Origin: Psococerastis gibbosa
Taxonomy: Eukaryota; Arthropoda; Insecta; Psocodea; Psocidae
DNA length: 64,000 nucleotides
NCBI GenBank assembly: GCA_963971405.1
Contig: OZ020491.1
Coordinates: forward strand, 24,546,855-24,610,854
Reading direction: 5' to 3'
Both the position numbers and the translations under genes were made by a program. The notes under the pieces were generated by a model that saw nothing but the letters and a program-made list of their open reading frames with translations, was not told the DNA's origin and did no database searches. Shown one piece after another: positions 34,071 through 46,514 of the stretch (its first letter is position 1; every line of letters starts with the position of its first letter).

Positions 34071-36459
34071 CAATATAAATATATTTAGGTTACCCCACCT
34101 CCGGTGATGACAGATGGACCCCCTCCCCCGGAAAAAAATCTGGCTACGACCCTGACTGAGTCCTTTTAATAGCTTTATTGTCATAGTCTTACCATAAGAG
34201 CTTGCCACCATGAATGATGGCTGAACCTGTAGCAGAAGCTTTCGAGAAAATGGTTCATTTTAAAGTTTAACAATTTTTACTGTAAAAACAAATAAAAGTG
34301 CAATAAAGTTAGGGACTCGAGCACTTTATTGGGCCATTAATAACATTATCGATCTGCCATCTTAACTGCAGAACGTGCCATTTCCGATTCCAAACTTTTT
34401 CAATGGCCTTCGCCATGATTTCTCAATTGGGAAAAGGTTTTCCCTCTTTTTTTTTGAACCTTTGGGAGCCAGAATTTCTGAATTAACCCTTTGAATTAAG
34501 CAACTGCTTAGCTAACAGACAGATAACCGAAATAACAGACAGATACTCAGTTGGTAACAAAATAATAATAACATCATCTTTAATGAAAAAATAAGATAAC
34601 CATTTTCGCAGCATATTTTAGGGCAAAAATCCCTCACTTGCAATTAACTGCGTAGAAGAGTAGTGTGGTATATATTTTTTTTTTCTAACTCAATTTTGGG
34701 GGTTTTACCCTCCATGAACTCCAAAATTAAATATTCCAAAATAAACACTCCAAAATAAGAACTAAAAAAAAACCGATTAATCTGGGTGTGACTTATTGCA
34801 CTATAACTACGTTCCACATTCCCTTTAAACACGGCGACGCAGCGTCGTAGACCTCAGGAGGGTTATAAAATATTGTATTTCAACCAGAACTGTATAGTGT
34901 TGTCAACTACCAAAAATTTCATCCGGCCCGAGGACACCTAGAGTTACAACTAAATCTCCTGTGTATTTACAAATTTCCACGCATCCATTTACACTAGAAT
35001 AGAATTGTAGTGACAAATTTTGAAAATACCCTACCGCTGGGGCAATTCCGTAGGGTACAAAACTTGATACTACAGTTAATGCTCAAATAAAATGAATATA
35101 GCTCTAGGTTATCTGGGCTAAAAGCAAGTCGAGCTTCCCAAATGATATTTTAGAACCTTTCTATTTAATTAGAACGGGACAGTCAGGTGCTACAGAGGAG
35201 TTTAGTCTAAAAAGCTTAGACTTGTTTATGTGGACCTTGGGTAAAGGGGGTTTTATTGAATTCAGGGTTCAATTAATAATTTCCCATGGTTTTCATGCTG
35301 GGGATTATTGCAGTGCTACCTGGATTGTCGGTATCTTTCCCTGATTGTTTTACTTCCTTTAGTGTTGTTTTATCCTGTTGCAATCCTGCTGGTTGCATTT
35401 AGAAAATTATAGAATTTTGATAATGATTTCCCTGTTTTCAAATGGATCTATCTCCATTTTTTCGAATATGAGTTGTTGTTTGGATTGGATTCCTTGTTTA
35501 ATGGGGTTCATTTGTGGCGTCATTTTGTAGATGGCAGCACCAGTTACAATGATATCAAAGCGTTGATTTTTCCATAAGCCTCAATACTATTTTAAAACGA
35601 TTTTTAATTACGTATTATTTTAAAGTGATATTTTTCTATAAATCATGGAGAATATATATATTAAATTATATGCAGCGAAAGGTCCAGGCATAGTAAAAAT
35701 ATTATAAAAAATATTAAAATAATTAATTAGATGCTAAGAGCTCAGTTTTTGCATGCAAACGGCGGCCATTTTGAATAATATGGATATCGGTTTGTCGTCA
35801 GCGAACCTAGTGACCAAAACTGTCCCTACAGAACCTCATTCCCTATCGACAGACGTCACACTTTGGCGCCAAAAAATCTTTCACACAGGCACAGATCGTA
35901 GACTCGAATCCGACCAATCCCAGATTTTTCACGATTCTCCAATTTAGCACTAGCATCACTGGCACAAAAATTTTACATGAAATGCTAAAAAAGACAAAAA
36001 CTAAAAGTCTACTTATTTAGCCTAACAGATTTTCACAACCGAACTTTGGAAATGGCAGTTTAATTTGCATGACAAGAGCCTGCCTCTTATAATTAAGGCG
36101 GGCGTTGGAGAGGGGGGGGGGGGTAAAACTTTAGAATTTGTATTATGCCAATGCCAACTTAAACTGAAATGTTGGACCGGGGGAGGCGGGGGGGGGGGAG
36201 GGGTTTGTACATCCCTCATCTTGTATTTGAGTGACAGTTTGTACAGAGAATAAAGGCCTTTGTTTTATTCTTCGCGAGCTATATGGCTTGTTATATGGAA
36301 CAATGCCGCGGCCCATCCTAGGCTTTACTATTTCGCGTAAAAGTTTTGTGTTTTGTTACAGCAATGTAGTTTTTAATGCAATAAATTGAATTGCTATTCT
36401 ATGCTATTCTAATCAAACACTGGCAGGATTTAAAAGGCTACCTCCAGGCCTACTATGGC

Positions 36460-36880
36460 GATAATATTAGGGAGATCTACCTATTGTGACGTCGACCAAT
36501 GTTTGACTTCCGGAAAATTTCGTCACAACTTTTCATTTCATGACCCCCTGAGCCTAAAACCACCCTCCGTTCAAAAAATATATATATATGTATACATTAT
36601 GTATGTATATGTATATCGATTATAGGAAACACTCTATTTTCCGTAAATATGATCTGATTTTGATCAAACTTGGCACAAAAACTGATCATACAAATGTCTT
36701 GATCAAGTTCGTTAACCATCTAGATCCACTATTTAGTTTCAAGATGGCGGCCGATTAAAACCTTATATAATTCATATCTCAGTTAATATTGGTCGCAGAG
36801 GAATGAAATAAAATCTGACCGAAAGCTCGTATAATGACAAATCGATCATTTCAAGATGGCTTCCAGTTAAAGAGAAAATA
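36460..36880 (-). repeat. Repeat B, copy 1
   Basis: The complement of this stretch matches 49400-49835 across several hundred bases. Shared blocks include CTCTGCGACCAATATTAACT, AACTAAATAGTGGATC, GAGTGTTTCCTA followed by an AT-rich spacer, and GGAGGGTGGTTTTAGGCTCA. In both places repeat B lies next to the left end of repeat A (to the right of B at 49873; here just beyond B at 36885-36960), although the local order differs. Function unknown; probably part of a larger unclassified transposon. Confidence 0.75.
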
Positions 36881-36884
36881 ATTA

Positions 36885-36960
36885 CTCATTTTCTCTATCT
36901 ATTAATTGATAAATTGGAAAGCATGATCGAGTAAACTCGGACCGGTTCTTTAGTGATATG
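36885..36960 (-). repeat. Repeat A, left end only
   Basis: The complement reads AAAGAACCGGTCCGAGTTTA, continues through GCTTTCCAATTTATCAATTA and stops after GAGAAAATGAGTAATTA. It abuts the Tc1 transposase remnant on one side and repeat B on the other, showing that this 75-bp left end can occur alone. Confidence 0.75.
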
Positions 36961-37500
36961 GTGTCCCAGACTTCTTTAATGACCCTCTTTAACTCTTCTT
37001 CCGTGTCCGGTCTTTTCTTCTGTATCCTCTTCATCATTTCACCCCAAACATTTTCAAATGGTGATACATCTGGACTACTTGCGGTGCAAGTTAAAACGGG
37101 AATGTCTTCCTCGCCGAACCATGCCCTAGCTGCCTTGGTAGTGTGACATGTCGCACCGTCCTGTTGAAATATGTAACCACCATTTGGGATCAAAGCATGC
37201 GAAGATGGAATTAGGTGATTTTTCAAGATTTCAATGTACATTGAGCTATTCACAGGTCCATCAACAACTTGTAGAGGTCCAACCCCGACTGCACTCATGC
37301 ACGTCCACTACATGACGTTGGTAGAAAACTTATCCATTTACTTCACATTCTCTTGCAAATACGCTTCATCTTTTTTCCGACGACTTTCCCTCTTTGCTCA
37401 CCAATCCAAATCTCAAATCGGGACTCATCAGACCATACCATATTATTCCATCGCTGTTCAGTCCATTTATTGTGGTTTTTTGCCCATTGAAGGATCTTAA
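36950..37500 (-). mobile_element. Tc1/mariner-type transposase remnant (DD34E), broken
   Basis: Reading leftward from 37500, the minus strand gives NKWTEQRWNNMVWSDESRFE with the first catalytic Asp, then a frame slip and stop codons around 37310-37370, then a 138-codon open stretch. That stretch contains IFQQDGATCHTTKAARAWF with the second Asp and SPDVSPFENVWGEMMKRI with the Glu exactly 34 residues later, the DD34E spacing of Tc1 transposases. The N-terminal helix-turn-helix part and the terminal repeats were not found. After EVWDTISLKN the reading frame runs into the left end of repeat A (36885-36960), so the true C-terminus is lost. Clearly inactive. Confidence 0.88.
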
Positions 37501-37519
37501 GCGATTAAGTTTATAAAAA

Positions 37520-38190
37520 CAAAACTAGAAAAAGTTATTACTAAACTGCATTGTATGCCCGCTGATACAGTTCTAACGTACAAAAATAAAATAAAAAGGA
37601 ATCCCAAACATAGCACACATACAAGTACTCATGCATTAAGCCTATGCACAGTAATTAACGCCTAGAACCTTTTTTATTTTGTAGTACCAATCATTTCCGT
37701 GCCGTTCAGCGATACAAAAACCAGCGTAAAAACATCCCCTAGCGCGCAAGATCGCAGCCCTTGCGCACTGTCACCCCTCCACCCCAGTATGTCGCGTATA
37801 CGGCTTTAAATCAGCTCTTCTTTGCTCCCAGATAGCTTTGAAAACGGTTTCACGCTGTGTTTTTCTACATATTTTAAGCGATTTCAGTGCTCTTAATACG
37901 CTGAAGACATTCAGTATTGAAATAACGTAATTTATAGAAAATATGTGATAGGCAAAATACTACCAAATTGTTTATGTTTAGGAATAAACCACGTGTGTTT
38001 GCGCTTGCCTAAAATCATGTCACGCTGTGACCTAGATTTTAAATTTGGTTTAGTTTCATATTTAAAAATTATTTTATTTCCTATTCTTTCGTAGTGTTAT
38101 TAATTACTTGACTGGTGAATTAAGTAATATATAAATATTATTTTTATTATTAATGTTGGAGGATTTTTATGGTCTTCTTATAGTGTGGCC
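37520..38190. other. No recognised feature
   Basis: AT-rich sequence with no repeat found elsewhere in the window, no conserved frame and no splice-flanked coding signal. Confidence 0.4.
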
Positions 38191-38194
38191 CATT

Positions 38195-38372
38195 GAATCT
38201 TGCCCCGCCAACGACCCCATCGGCTTTTGAGCATTATTGCTATTGTTTCCGAATGAATTTCTAGCCACTGGCAAACTGGTGCCCTCTTCGATGTTAACCC
38301 ACACAAATTAAAAGTGTCAATGGACAAGCCCAGACATGCTTGACTTTGACATTGTAACAGGCGCTAGCTCGA
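38195..38372 (-). repeat. Repeat J, diverged inverted copy
   Basis: CCAACGACCCCATCGGC, CACTGGCAAACTGGTGCCCT and CGATGTTAACCCACAC are inverses of the family landmarks. Confidence 0.65.
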
Positions 38373-38683
38373 CGCAACGTAACTTATTACAATTATTAAT
38401 TATTACAATTATTGTGCTATATGATGGAATTTAAATTGTACTAATTTTTTTGTATAAGATTTGCATTTATTGGACTCGTTTATTGGACAAGGTCTGTTTG
38501 CAAATAAAATTATTTATTTGTCGTTTTGGGTTTACCGGCTTATTATACCGTATACATGTAGCCTATATCTGATTTACTGCCCAAGTTTTTTTTTTTCATT
38601 GACTTGACCTTGTAATAATAGTTTCAAACGTAGGCCTGCATCTACTTATTAAAGATTATTCAATTGTTTAGGTCATAAATTGA

Positions 38684-39072
38684 TTAGGCGCCCATTCCAT
38701 TGACCGGCTAGGGCTATTTCCAAAAACGGTGACGTGGTAGCAGACATTCAAGACTTAGGTGACGTTTCCACCGACCTCGCATTGCAGAATTGACGGAAAT
38801 GTTTATTTTCCTCTATACCATAGTTAAAATTGATCAATGATCATACAGTAAAATCACAAAAAAACAAACTAAAATTCAAAAATGGCGTCATGGGATATGT
38901 TAAGTCCAAACATTTTAATAGATTTCTATAAAAAGACAAATTCTAATTTCCGTCAATGTCATTTGCATTCTGCAATGCGAGGTCGGTGGAAACGCCACCT
39001 AAGTCTTGAATGTCTGCTACCACGTCACCGTTTTTGGAAATAGCCCTAGCCGGTCAATGGAATGGGCACCTT
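38684..39072. mobile_element. Palindromic MITE family F, copy 2
   Basis: It starts TTAGGCGCCCATTCCATTGA and ends CAATGGAATGGGCACCTT. Long inverted arms contain GACGTGGTAGCAGACATTCA, and the centre CAAAAATGGCGTCATGGGAT is inverted relative to the copy at 7989-8376. Length is 389 bp against 388 bp in copy 1. The left arm has lost about 15 bp (CAAATGACATTGACG) relative to the right. Confidence 0.82.
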
Positions 39073-39381
39073 CGGCTGCTATCAACGCGCGCGGCAGCCA
39101 TGTTCCTACACACCCCCGACATCATATATTATTTGCTCTGGATACATTTTCTCAGAAAGGGAAAATATTTGCACTTATTTGTTTATAAATAACATTTACC
39201 TAGTTGCTGTTAAAATAGGGCTCTACCTAGTACATTAGACAGGTATTGTCATCCGCCATTTTGAAACCATTTTAAAGACTGCTGTATAAGCAAAGCATTG
39301 GGTGTTTACCTATTTATTTTTAAAAATTTATCGTTGTTTTTAGTATTATTTTTAAAAAAACGTTCTACCAATTCGACTTCA

Positions 39382-39470
39382 ATGGCCAGGTGGTAACGCG
39401 CTTGCACTTGTGCGAGTCTATACACGCCATGCGATCGGAGACGTGTCGTAACTCAACACGGGTGCTAACC
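39382..39470 (+). repeat. Family 3 short repeat
   Basis: GGCCAGGTGGTAACGCGCTT is followed by GATCGGAGACGTGTCGTAAC and GGGTGCTAACC. This is the most complete tRNA-like head of the family in the window. Confidence 0.55.
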
Positions 39471-39739
39471 TACAGAGCAGGGACGGTTTCAGAAAAATTT
39501 TTCGGGGGGGGGGGGGCGGTGGCCTGAAAAATATCGCGTTTCCCTTACTTGAGTAATAATTTCTCTTCATTTCCTTCAAAACTCCATTCTATCTAGTATA
39601 AAGCTAGTTTTCTCGGGGGAGAATAATCGCGTAGAATGGCATAACATGGAATACATGCCTAAAGCAAGCAGTCAATTTTTTTTTCAAAGATGTACAGTAT
39701 GTTCTTTTAAAAACTAAAACTTTATCAATGTGGGATTTT

Positions 39740-40260
39740 GTTACGATCAATCACTATCTGCGGCATCGTCTTCGATGTCGGATAAGAAAAGATGCCAGAT
39801 AGGCATAGGTCGTGGATTTGAATCCCGCCAAGTCCAGATTTTTCTAAATCCTCTAATTTCTGTTATAACGTGGAGGTATCCTTAACATTTAAGTTAGTTT
39901 AATGTCAATATTATATACCATACAAGCGGTTCCCACAGCAGCCACCGGCTGCTGACTTCACCTCTTGCGCCTGCGGTGGGTGGCAGCTCGCCCCTTCGGG
40001 GCCTCGCATTGGACATTACGCAGCTTGCCCCTTCGGGGCTCGCATGTGACTGCACCATTACTATTTCGGTTGTCAGCGAGTGTTTTCCTCGCTTTTCTTT
40101 CGCGGTCGCGGATATGTGACTGATGTGCAAAAATTAGATAAAAACAATCCTTGATGCGGATTATATATCATGCTAAAATTTCAGCTCGATCGGTGCAGAA
40201 TTTTTTGAGTTTTTGAAGCGTACACAAACGGACAGAACATTTTTATATATAGATAATGTT
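39740..40260. other. Unassigned, with a GC-rich duplicated patch
   Basis: CGCCCCTTCGGGGCCTCGCA and TGCCCCTTCGGGGCTCGCAT at 39990 and 40027 form two short hairpins. Downstream CAGCTCGATCGGTGCAGAAT followed by GCGTACACAAACGGACAGAA is of the type seen near transposon ends. Family not recognised. Confidence 0.35.
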
Positions 40261-40802
40261 GCAATATATATATGAAAAACATTTTCAACATTTTGTTAAA
40301 GGCTAATCGGGGTATGTGGAGTCTGCTGTAGATTTCTTGCCATTATTTTTAATCTTACTTTATCTTATGGTACCGAAAACATTTTTTACTGCAACCCGTA
40401 AATACCGTAGTAGGTACCTACAGAATATTTAAAAAAAATACTTTTAGACGTTAATAAAGCCCGCGATGGTTTTCCCTTTTATGGACATATTCTCAATTAA
40501 CTGGATTACCGTATCCATAAAGGCTGGATTATCCCGCAAGCTCCAGCATATTGGAAGATCGCAGACTTTGATATACAATATTTTAATCAATGCTGGAGTC
40601 TCATTTATTCTGGAACACACAATAGCCCGCTTTGAGACTCGCTTGCTCTAGCACGGCCAGCTTTCCCATAATCACCATATAAAGCAGAATTATGTATAAT
40701 GGATGCACTGACTAAAACCAGGTCATGGCAGCAACTTAATTAGAGGGCGAATAAAACTGAACAACGGAATTTCATGGAAATATGGAAATTATTACTGTAT
40801 GT

Positions 40803-41272
40803 CATTGGCGGACACAGAGGGGGGCCATGGGGGGTCATGATCTTCCAAAATTTTAAAAAAGGCGCCAAATTACATCTTAATTTTTTTTTTTTAATTGAAA
40901 TATATGGAAAGTGTTATTGTAAGGCAGCTATTCTACTTGTCAATATTCCGACATTTATGCATCAAGAATAAGTCTTAAGCATATAATAACTTAATTTATA
41001 ATATACAAGTTAAATATCTTCATAATAGTCTCCTTAAAGCAAAAATCTCATCAATTATTGATGCACAAATGACGGAATATTGACAATGGAATAGCCGCCC
41101 AATGCTTGTTTAAATGGTTTCGTTTCGATCTGTATGAATATACCAACCAGAATTGTTCGGAAAAACTAGATCAGTTACTTAAATAAAATATGGTGTTGTT
41201 TTCATTCTCAGTTCATACCAGAGGCGGCATTTTGAGGGATGGCACCAGAATAAAAAGCTGTGTCCGCCATTG
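40803..41272. mobile_element. hAT-type element with a nested MITE
   Basis: The ends are CATTGGCGGACACAG and CTGTGTCCGCCATTG (14 of 15 bases paired). Flanks CTGTATGT and CTCCATGT agree at 6 of 8 positions. The hairpin MITE at 40923-41099 sits inside it, so the element is longer than its relatives. Confidence 0.72.
40923..41099. mobile_element. Hairpin MITE, copy 1 (GGC.GCTATTC ends)
   Basis: The left end has GCTATTCTACTTGTCAATAT then TTATGCATCAA. The right end is TTGATGCACAAATGACGGAA then TTGACAATGGAATAGCCGCC. A full relative is at 51767-51947 and a half copy at 44481-44533. Confidence 0.8.
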
Positions 41273-41574
41273 CTCCATGTTCACTACCAAATCTGACACT
41301 TTTTCAATTGTGTGCAAGGTTATACCATTTTTCTTCGCGAATTAATTAATATAGAGAAGTGGAACCGAAGACCAAAAGTACAACGTACAATAAGCGTTAC
41401 TGGAACTGTTTTGCCAAAAGTTTGTGGTGATCGTACCTGCATCTTTAGGTTTTGGTTCATGAAAGGCATACCAAATTAAAAGTCTCAGTAAGGGCTTCCA
41501 TTATTTGATGTGTAACTTGACCAAAAATTTGCATTTAAAAATACCGAGATACTTCTCTATGGGGGTGAAATATG

Positions 41575-41850
41575 GGCGCCAACCACATACGACCTGAGCA
41601 AAACAAACGCAGCTTAAATGAAATGTCTTAGGCCGGGCTGATCAAGATGGAACCCGTTCCTAAATGAATCCATACAACAAGATCTACAAGTGGAATCAGT
41701 AGAGAAAAGGCTAGGAGACCAAGAAGGTACAATGGTTCGGGCCACGTCCAAAGAATTGGGAGAAGAAAGGGTCACCTGGAGGCTGGACGAGGCGAGGCCA
41801 CAAGGTCCTCGGAGACCCATCGGCAGACCGAGAACACCACAATAGAGATA
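41575..41850 (+). mobile_element. LINE C-terminal fragment
   Basis: The + strand reads GGEIWAPTTYDLSKTNAA, a stop, LNESIQQDLQVESVEKRLGD, then TSKELGEERVTWRLDEARPQ and GPRRPIGRPRT. The RRPIGRPRT proline-arginine end is diagnostic of LINE ORF2 tails. Stops and missing residues make it inactive. Confidence 0.75.
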
Positions 41851-42049
41851 AAGGTTCTCCGCTCAAGTAAGAATTTTTTAAATACATCTAAAAATTTTAT
41901 TAATAAAGCTGACAATAAACATTTACTTCAAATATCTCAGAATTCTTCAAAGATCTCTTCTCAAATAACTTTGTGCCCATCGAACCTATAGAGACTACAA
42001 GTTTAATTGCATTTTTTTTTATTCTACTCAATTTTATACTTTTAGGATT

Positions 42050-42500
42050 GTAAGTTAATTTTTTTTTCTTTTCCTTGTCCAGTATTCCCTGGACAAGGAG
42101 CATATATTAAAACAATACAATACATAATAATACCATCCCGCATCCCCAAGCAAGCGCTTATTTGGGACAAAAGACTCATACAGTGCTGCTAAACAACGCT
42201 TAATTATTTATTTTGTTATTTATTTATAATGTTTATTTTATTTTATTTTTATTTTATTTTAACTTGTTATTTTAATGTCAGTTTTTATTATTAATATTAA
42301 CTTCCATTGACCAGCCATCTTTTTATACCCGCTTCTAACTCACCCATCTGTTTAAATTTTTTAATTTGTGGAGGAAGTTCATTAAATATCTTTGGTATAA
42401 GTACTTTGTCTAATCTCTCTCCGTATTTGTTATATGTTATCTCAAACTTAAGCTTTTTTGGGTTTCTTGTATTGTACTTCCCTTTATCATCTATTTGGTA
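42050..42500 (-). mobile_element. LINE ORF2 C-terminus and 3' region, second copy
   Basis: The minus strand encodes YNTRNPKKLKFEITYNKYGE, then RLDKVLIPKIFNELPPQIKK and FKQMGELEAGIKRWLVNGS before a stop, a typical C-terminal tail of a LINE. The 3' block CCAGTATTCCCTGGACAAGG and AAGCGCTTATTTGGGACAAA is shared with 30965-31150. Confidence 0.75.
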
Positions 42501-44480
42501 TTCTTTTTAAAATAGTTATCTCTTATTAATTTATACTTGAATAGTTTTGTTATTGGCAGAATGTTATTAATAATAATGATAATAAATTATGTATTGTACT
42601 TAACTTTTGACCCCAGCGTGACAAGTCATTTTTGTACCTAGTGCTGGGGATTTATGCTTCGATTTTTATTGATTGTTCAATTATATATATACTTACTTAC
42701 TTACTTACATGAAGATAGAATCGAAGAATTCCCCGAGAAAGGGAGGAAAACTATGACTGAGCTCATGGCGATAACATTCGACTGGTGAAGCATAAGAAAT
42801 GGACCCGAGGCGACCCCCGGGAAGGCATAGATCGAGGGCAGGGGCGTATCCAGCCCATTTTGGGGGAGGGGGTAGTTGTGAGTAAAAATAGAACAAACGT
42901 ATGTGGTATCGACTAAACTGGAGCTTAATAAATTAACTTACAACAGATGTACTAATAGCCCAGGGTAGATAATTTTGTTGTAAGACATTAAATTATAGTA
43001 GATTGAAACCCATTTCAAATGGAAGATAATATGACAGACATTAAAGGAAAAATAAACTACGGGCGATCTGAGTTCGGGAGACAGGTAGGGGTGGTTTTTA
43101 AGGGTGATATACGGTACATCTTCATTTCCGACAAAACTACAAGTCCTATGGAAAAACGTCAAATAGCAAAAAGGTAGGTAATAAGAAGATGTACAACTTT
43201 AAAGATTACACTTTTTTCACATAACCTCAAATTTTATGAGAAAAATGCCAAAAACCAGGGTTTTATTTATCACTTTCACAAAAAAAAAAAAATAACTTGA
43301 AGATTGGGGAAAACTTACTTTTTTATATTCTAAATGCACTGTAATTTTTTTTAACAATTTTTCAGGGGATCTACCCTGGGCTATAAATTTTGGAGGGCAG
43401 CTACTCTCCCCCCCCCCCCCCCATCTTTTAACGTCCATTATCATGCGTCGCTACCAAAATCCATACTATACCATACCAAACATATGTATCGCTCTGGTTC
43501 CCCATTTGTCGGGTGTATTTCAAAGTCATCTTGGCCCCATATCCGTTTAACAAAGAATAAATCCAAATTCGGAATGATATATAGGGGTATGTGGCAAACA
43601 CGTGTACTCTACAAAATGCAGAGTCGTTAAAAAGAAGAACGGGCAGTGTCTCGATCCACCTGCTACCAAAAGGGCGCATATTTCACTCACGATGTCGCCT
43701 CCGACTGTGTCACCCCCTCCCCCGTCGCCCGCTCTCCTCCGAGTACACATGTATAAATCAAGCCGCCCTCCTTTGTTCCTCTTTAACTTTTCACGTTGCA
43801 TTTTGTCGGAATTTGGGAGAAAAGGTTTTGGATTTCGCACTGCGGGGCTGAGTGGGGTTTCTTAGATGTCTTTGTGCTGGGATTCTTTTTTTGGGAATTT
43901 GGGTGTGTCTTCATTTGGAATTATTCAAAAGAACATTGTAGTTTTTTAATCAATAGGTCTTGTGCTATAGGTAGTTTTATCTCTCCTGTCCCGGTGGCAA
44001 TCGTCATCAATCGAGTGTTTCCGTCTATCGGCAAGGCAACAATGTTTAAAATTTATAAACCTTTTCTTGTTGTAAGCTACACTCGCCCTGAAGCGTAGAT
44101 AATAAATGATAATAAAATAAAAGATAAATAAATGTTATTTTCGGAAATAAACGCGCGATTTAATGACCTACACATTGAAGTAAGAATGCGATCGGGATAC
44201 GCCTGATAGTGTTAACTTAAAGACGTACCTATTATTATGGAGTTTAATATTACCACTTATTAATGGAGTTAAAAATGTAAGCAAAAATATTTTGAATTTG
44301 CCTATGGTAAAATGGGAGGCAAAATGAAAAAACATATAAATATTGGGAAATTACTTTGCTTGGGCCAAATTCCTTCACTTCATCCCCTAAAATAAAAAAA
44401 AAAAACAGTACGACTGATCCCGTACATGCTTTTCCACTTTTCAATTTTTCTTCAATAATTGACGAGTTTGTTTTCTTTAC

Positions 44481-44533
44481 TCATCAATTAATGATGCACA
44501 AATGACGGAATATTGACAAGTGGAATAGCCCCC
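44481..44533. repeat. Hairpin MITE, right half only
   Basis: TCATCAATTAATGATGCACA then ATGACGGAATATTGACAAGT and GGAATAGCC match the right arm of the copies at 40923 and 51767. Confidence 0.7.
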
Positions 44534-44582
44534 TATTTGTCAATTACTGCTACAGTTTCTTGGTAAACAATTGTCATGGGGA

Positions 44583-44857
44583 CAGTGGCAGATTTACCAG
44601 TAGACAACTGAGGCAAATGCCTTTATCCGCGTGCGCGTACATTAAACATTTTTCTTGTATGCATATTATGTAAAAAAAAATTGAAATAATTATCAGGTAG
44701 GCTATTAAGGAATAATTTTAATAATTAAAATTTTTATTAAATAGAAAATATTGGTTTCGTATTGAACACCCCCCCCCCTTACTAAACATACAATAACTAT
44801 TAATGCCCGCGACAATGGGAGTGTCTGTATCCGCACAAAGCCAAATCCGCCCCTCTG
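44583..44857. mobile_element. hAT-type MITE, perfect 8-bp target duplication CATGGGGA
   Basis: The left end is CAGTGGCAGATTTACCAG and the right end CCAAATCCGCCCCTCTG. CATGGGGA occurs at 44575-44582 and 44858-44865. It is 275 bp, with a poly-C run near 44768. An inverted relative of 273 bp lies at 58789-59061. Confidence 0.85.
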
Positions 44858-44889
44858 CATGGGGATAAATTGGGTTGAAATTTCGAAGT

Positions 44890-45450
44890 TCCCCTATTCC
44901 AATTCACTGAGTTGGTCGATGGGACGACTCTATTTAACACCTAAAAAACGTCTGAAGTAAGACGGGTTCCGCAGGAACATTATTTTAAAGTCATTTTTCA
45001 TGAAAATTGAGTCTTTTTTATTGTGCCCCAGAGCCAAACTATCAATGGACAAGCGACCTATTGGATTTTGTTTACATTAATAACAATTATTACAATATAC
45101 AGTGTGTGCATTTAAGAAAATCATTGTAGCCGTTATTGACAAATTATTTTTTTAAAGCTATTTTTTGAGGTTTTTGGAGGGTAACCCCCCCCCCCAAAAA
45201 AAAAAATTGAGTAAGTCCAAAATTAAAAAAAATATGCTCCCATGGTATGATTTTTGGGAATCTACATGCCGAATTTCATCCTAACCCACTGTGTAGTTTG
45301 CCTACAAATTTACGGACAAACAGACAGACATTTCGTAAAAACAATTTTGTTCCTAGGTCCTATAAACCACTGAAATTCCGAAATCGAAAATTTAATTTGA
45401 TCATCAAAGCTCTCCTTATACTACGTATAAATGGGAAAGCAATAAAAATA
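44890..45450 (+). repeat. Repeat A, diverged copy without its left end
   Basis: It shares the series of landmarks from TATTTAACACCTAAAA through the poly-C tract near 45187, CATGCCGAATTTCATC, GTAGTTTGCC, CAGACAGACATTTCGTAA and TACTACGTATAAATGGGAAAGC. It is more diverged than the other copies, so probably an older insertion. Confidence 0.7.
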
Positions 45451-46283
45451 TACCTATATATATACCTACCTCTAATACACTAAAAGAGCAGTAATTAAAA
45501 CATAGCTGAGTGCCTTATGGAGCGATGAAGTGTCGATTTCACGCATTAAATTTTCGGAGCCAAATAATTAATTCTCAAAATATTTGCCTATTGTAGGTTA
45601 ATATCCGCTGATACAAGTCTAATTTGCAACCCTCGTTCAAATAATATATCAAACTCCCTCCCCCGTCCCCGAATAATCTTGTCTATTTAACCAGCCGTGT
45701 TTCCCATTCCCCCCCCCCCATTGTGATGATCATTCATTCGATGCATAAAGGGTTACAGGAGAATTTTAATTGGTTCAACTCTGTGTTTTTCAGTGAGAGG
45801 TAAACATGTTGCCCTTATTTCCAATAAGTTCGTCTTGTTCCACTGATGAGATTATCTTAAAACCCAGTGAAGCGCCCAACTCCTTTCCGCACCCCCCCCC
45901 CCCTACCGTTTTTTCCCCTGGGGGTTTTTGAATTAAGATTTAATTCAAATTAATCGCTATATTTATTTACCAACGCTGTGTTGGGTTCTAATAAGTTTCG
46001 GAATCAGATTAACTACTAATGCTTCTATGTTTTTACTTTAATATCTATTATAGGTAAACTAGGCTGAGTTGAGCCGTAAGCATTGGCGTAATTAGGGGGG
46101 GGGAGCCCTGCCCTGTAAGTGTTACGCGATCAACAGTCATCTTACAAATGATACGAAAGCTATAGCATCGCATCGTAAGATGAGCTTTTGCGTAACTCAT
46201 GCACAGCATGCCTCAATTAACTTCTCATGGTTTTTCTGCTGTGAAGCATGGTTTAGCGCAGCATAGACGTAATAGACGTTTTA

Positions 46284-46510
46284 TGTCAGGACATATAGAG
46301 TAGTGGTACAGACTTCAACTTTCAACCGAAAGATTGTTGGTTCTAATCCCACAATTGCTACATTTTCTGGCTATGCTTTGGAGGGCATGTTAAGCACGGG
46401 ATCCTGGGGCTTTCTAGTTGAGTGTGCGAGAGGGATTTATCGCCCTAATTTCGCTAGGTTGGCTTAGTAATAGAACAAAAAAAGTCAATATTTATTTATT
46501 TCAATTGCGT
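46284..46510 (+). mobile_element. SINE1, full-length
   Basis: The head is GACATATAGAGTAGTGGTAC with the B-box variant GTTGGTTCTAATCCC. The body is TATGCTTTGGAGGGCATGTT, then GGGGCTTTCTAGTTGAGTG, then TCGCTAGGTTGGCTTAGTAA. It ends in ATTTATTT. More diverged than the copies at 9993 and 56905. Confidence 0.82.
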
Positions 46511-46514
46511 ACAA

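Noticed and set aside
43547-44098. Overlapping open frames of 80-100 codons on both strands
   Set aside because: No motif, low-complexity proline/serine text caused by GC-rich sequence, and no splice sites.
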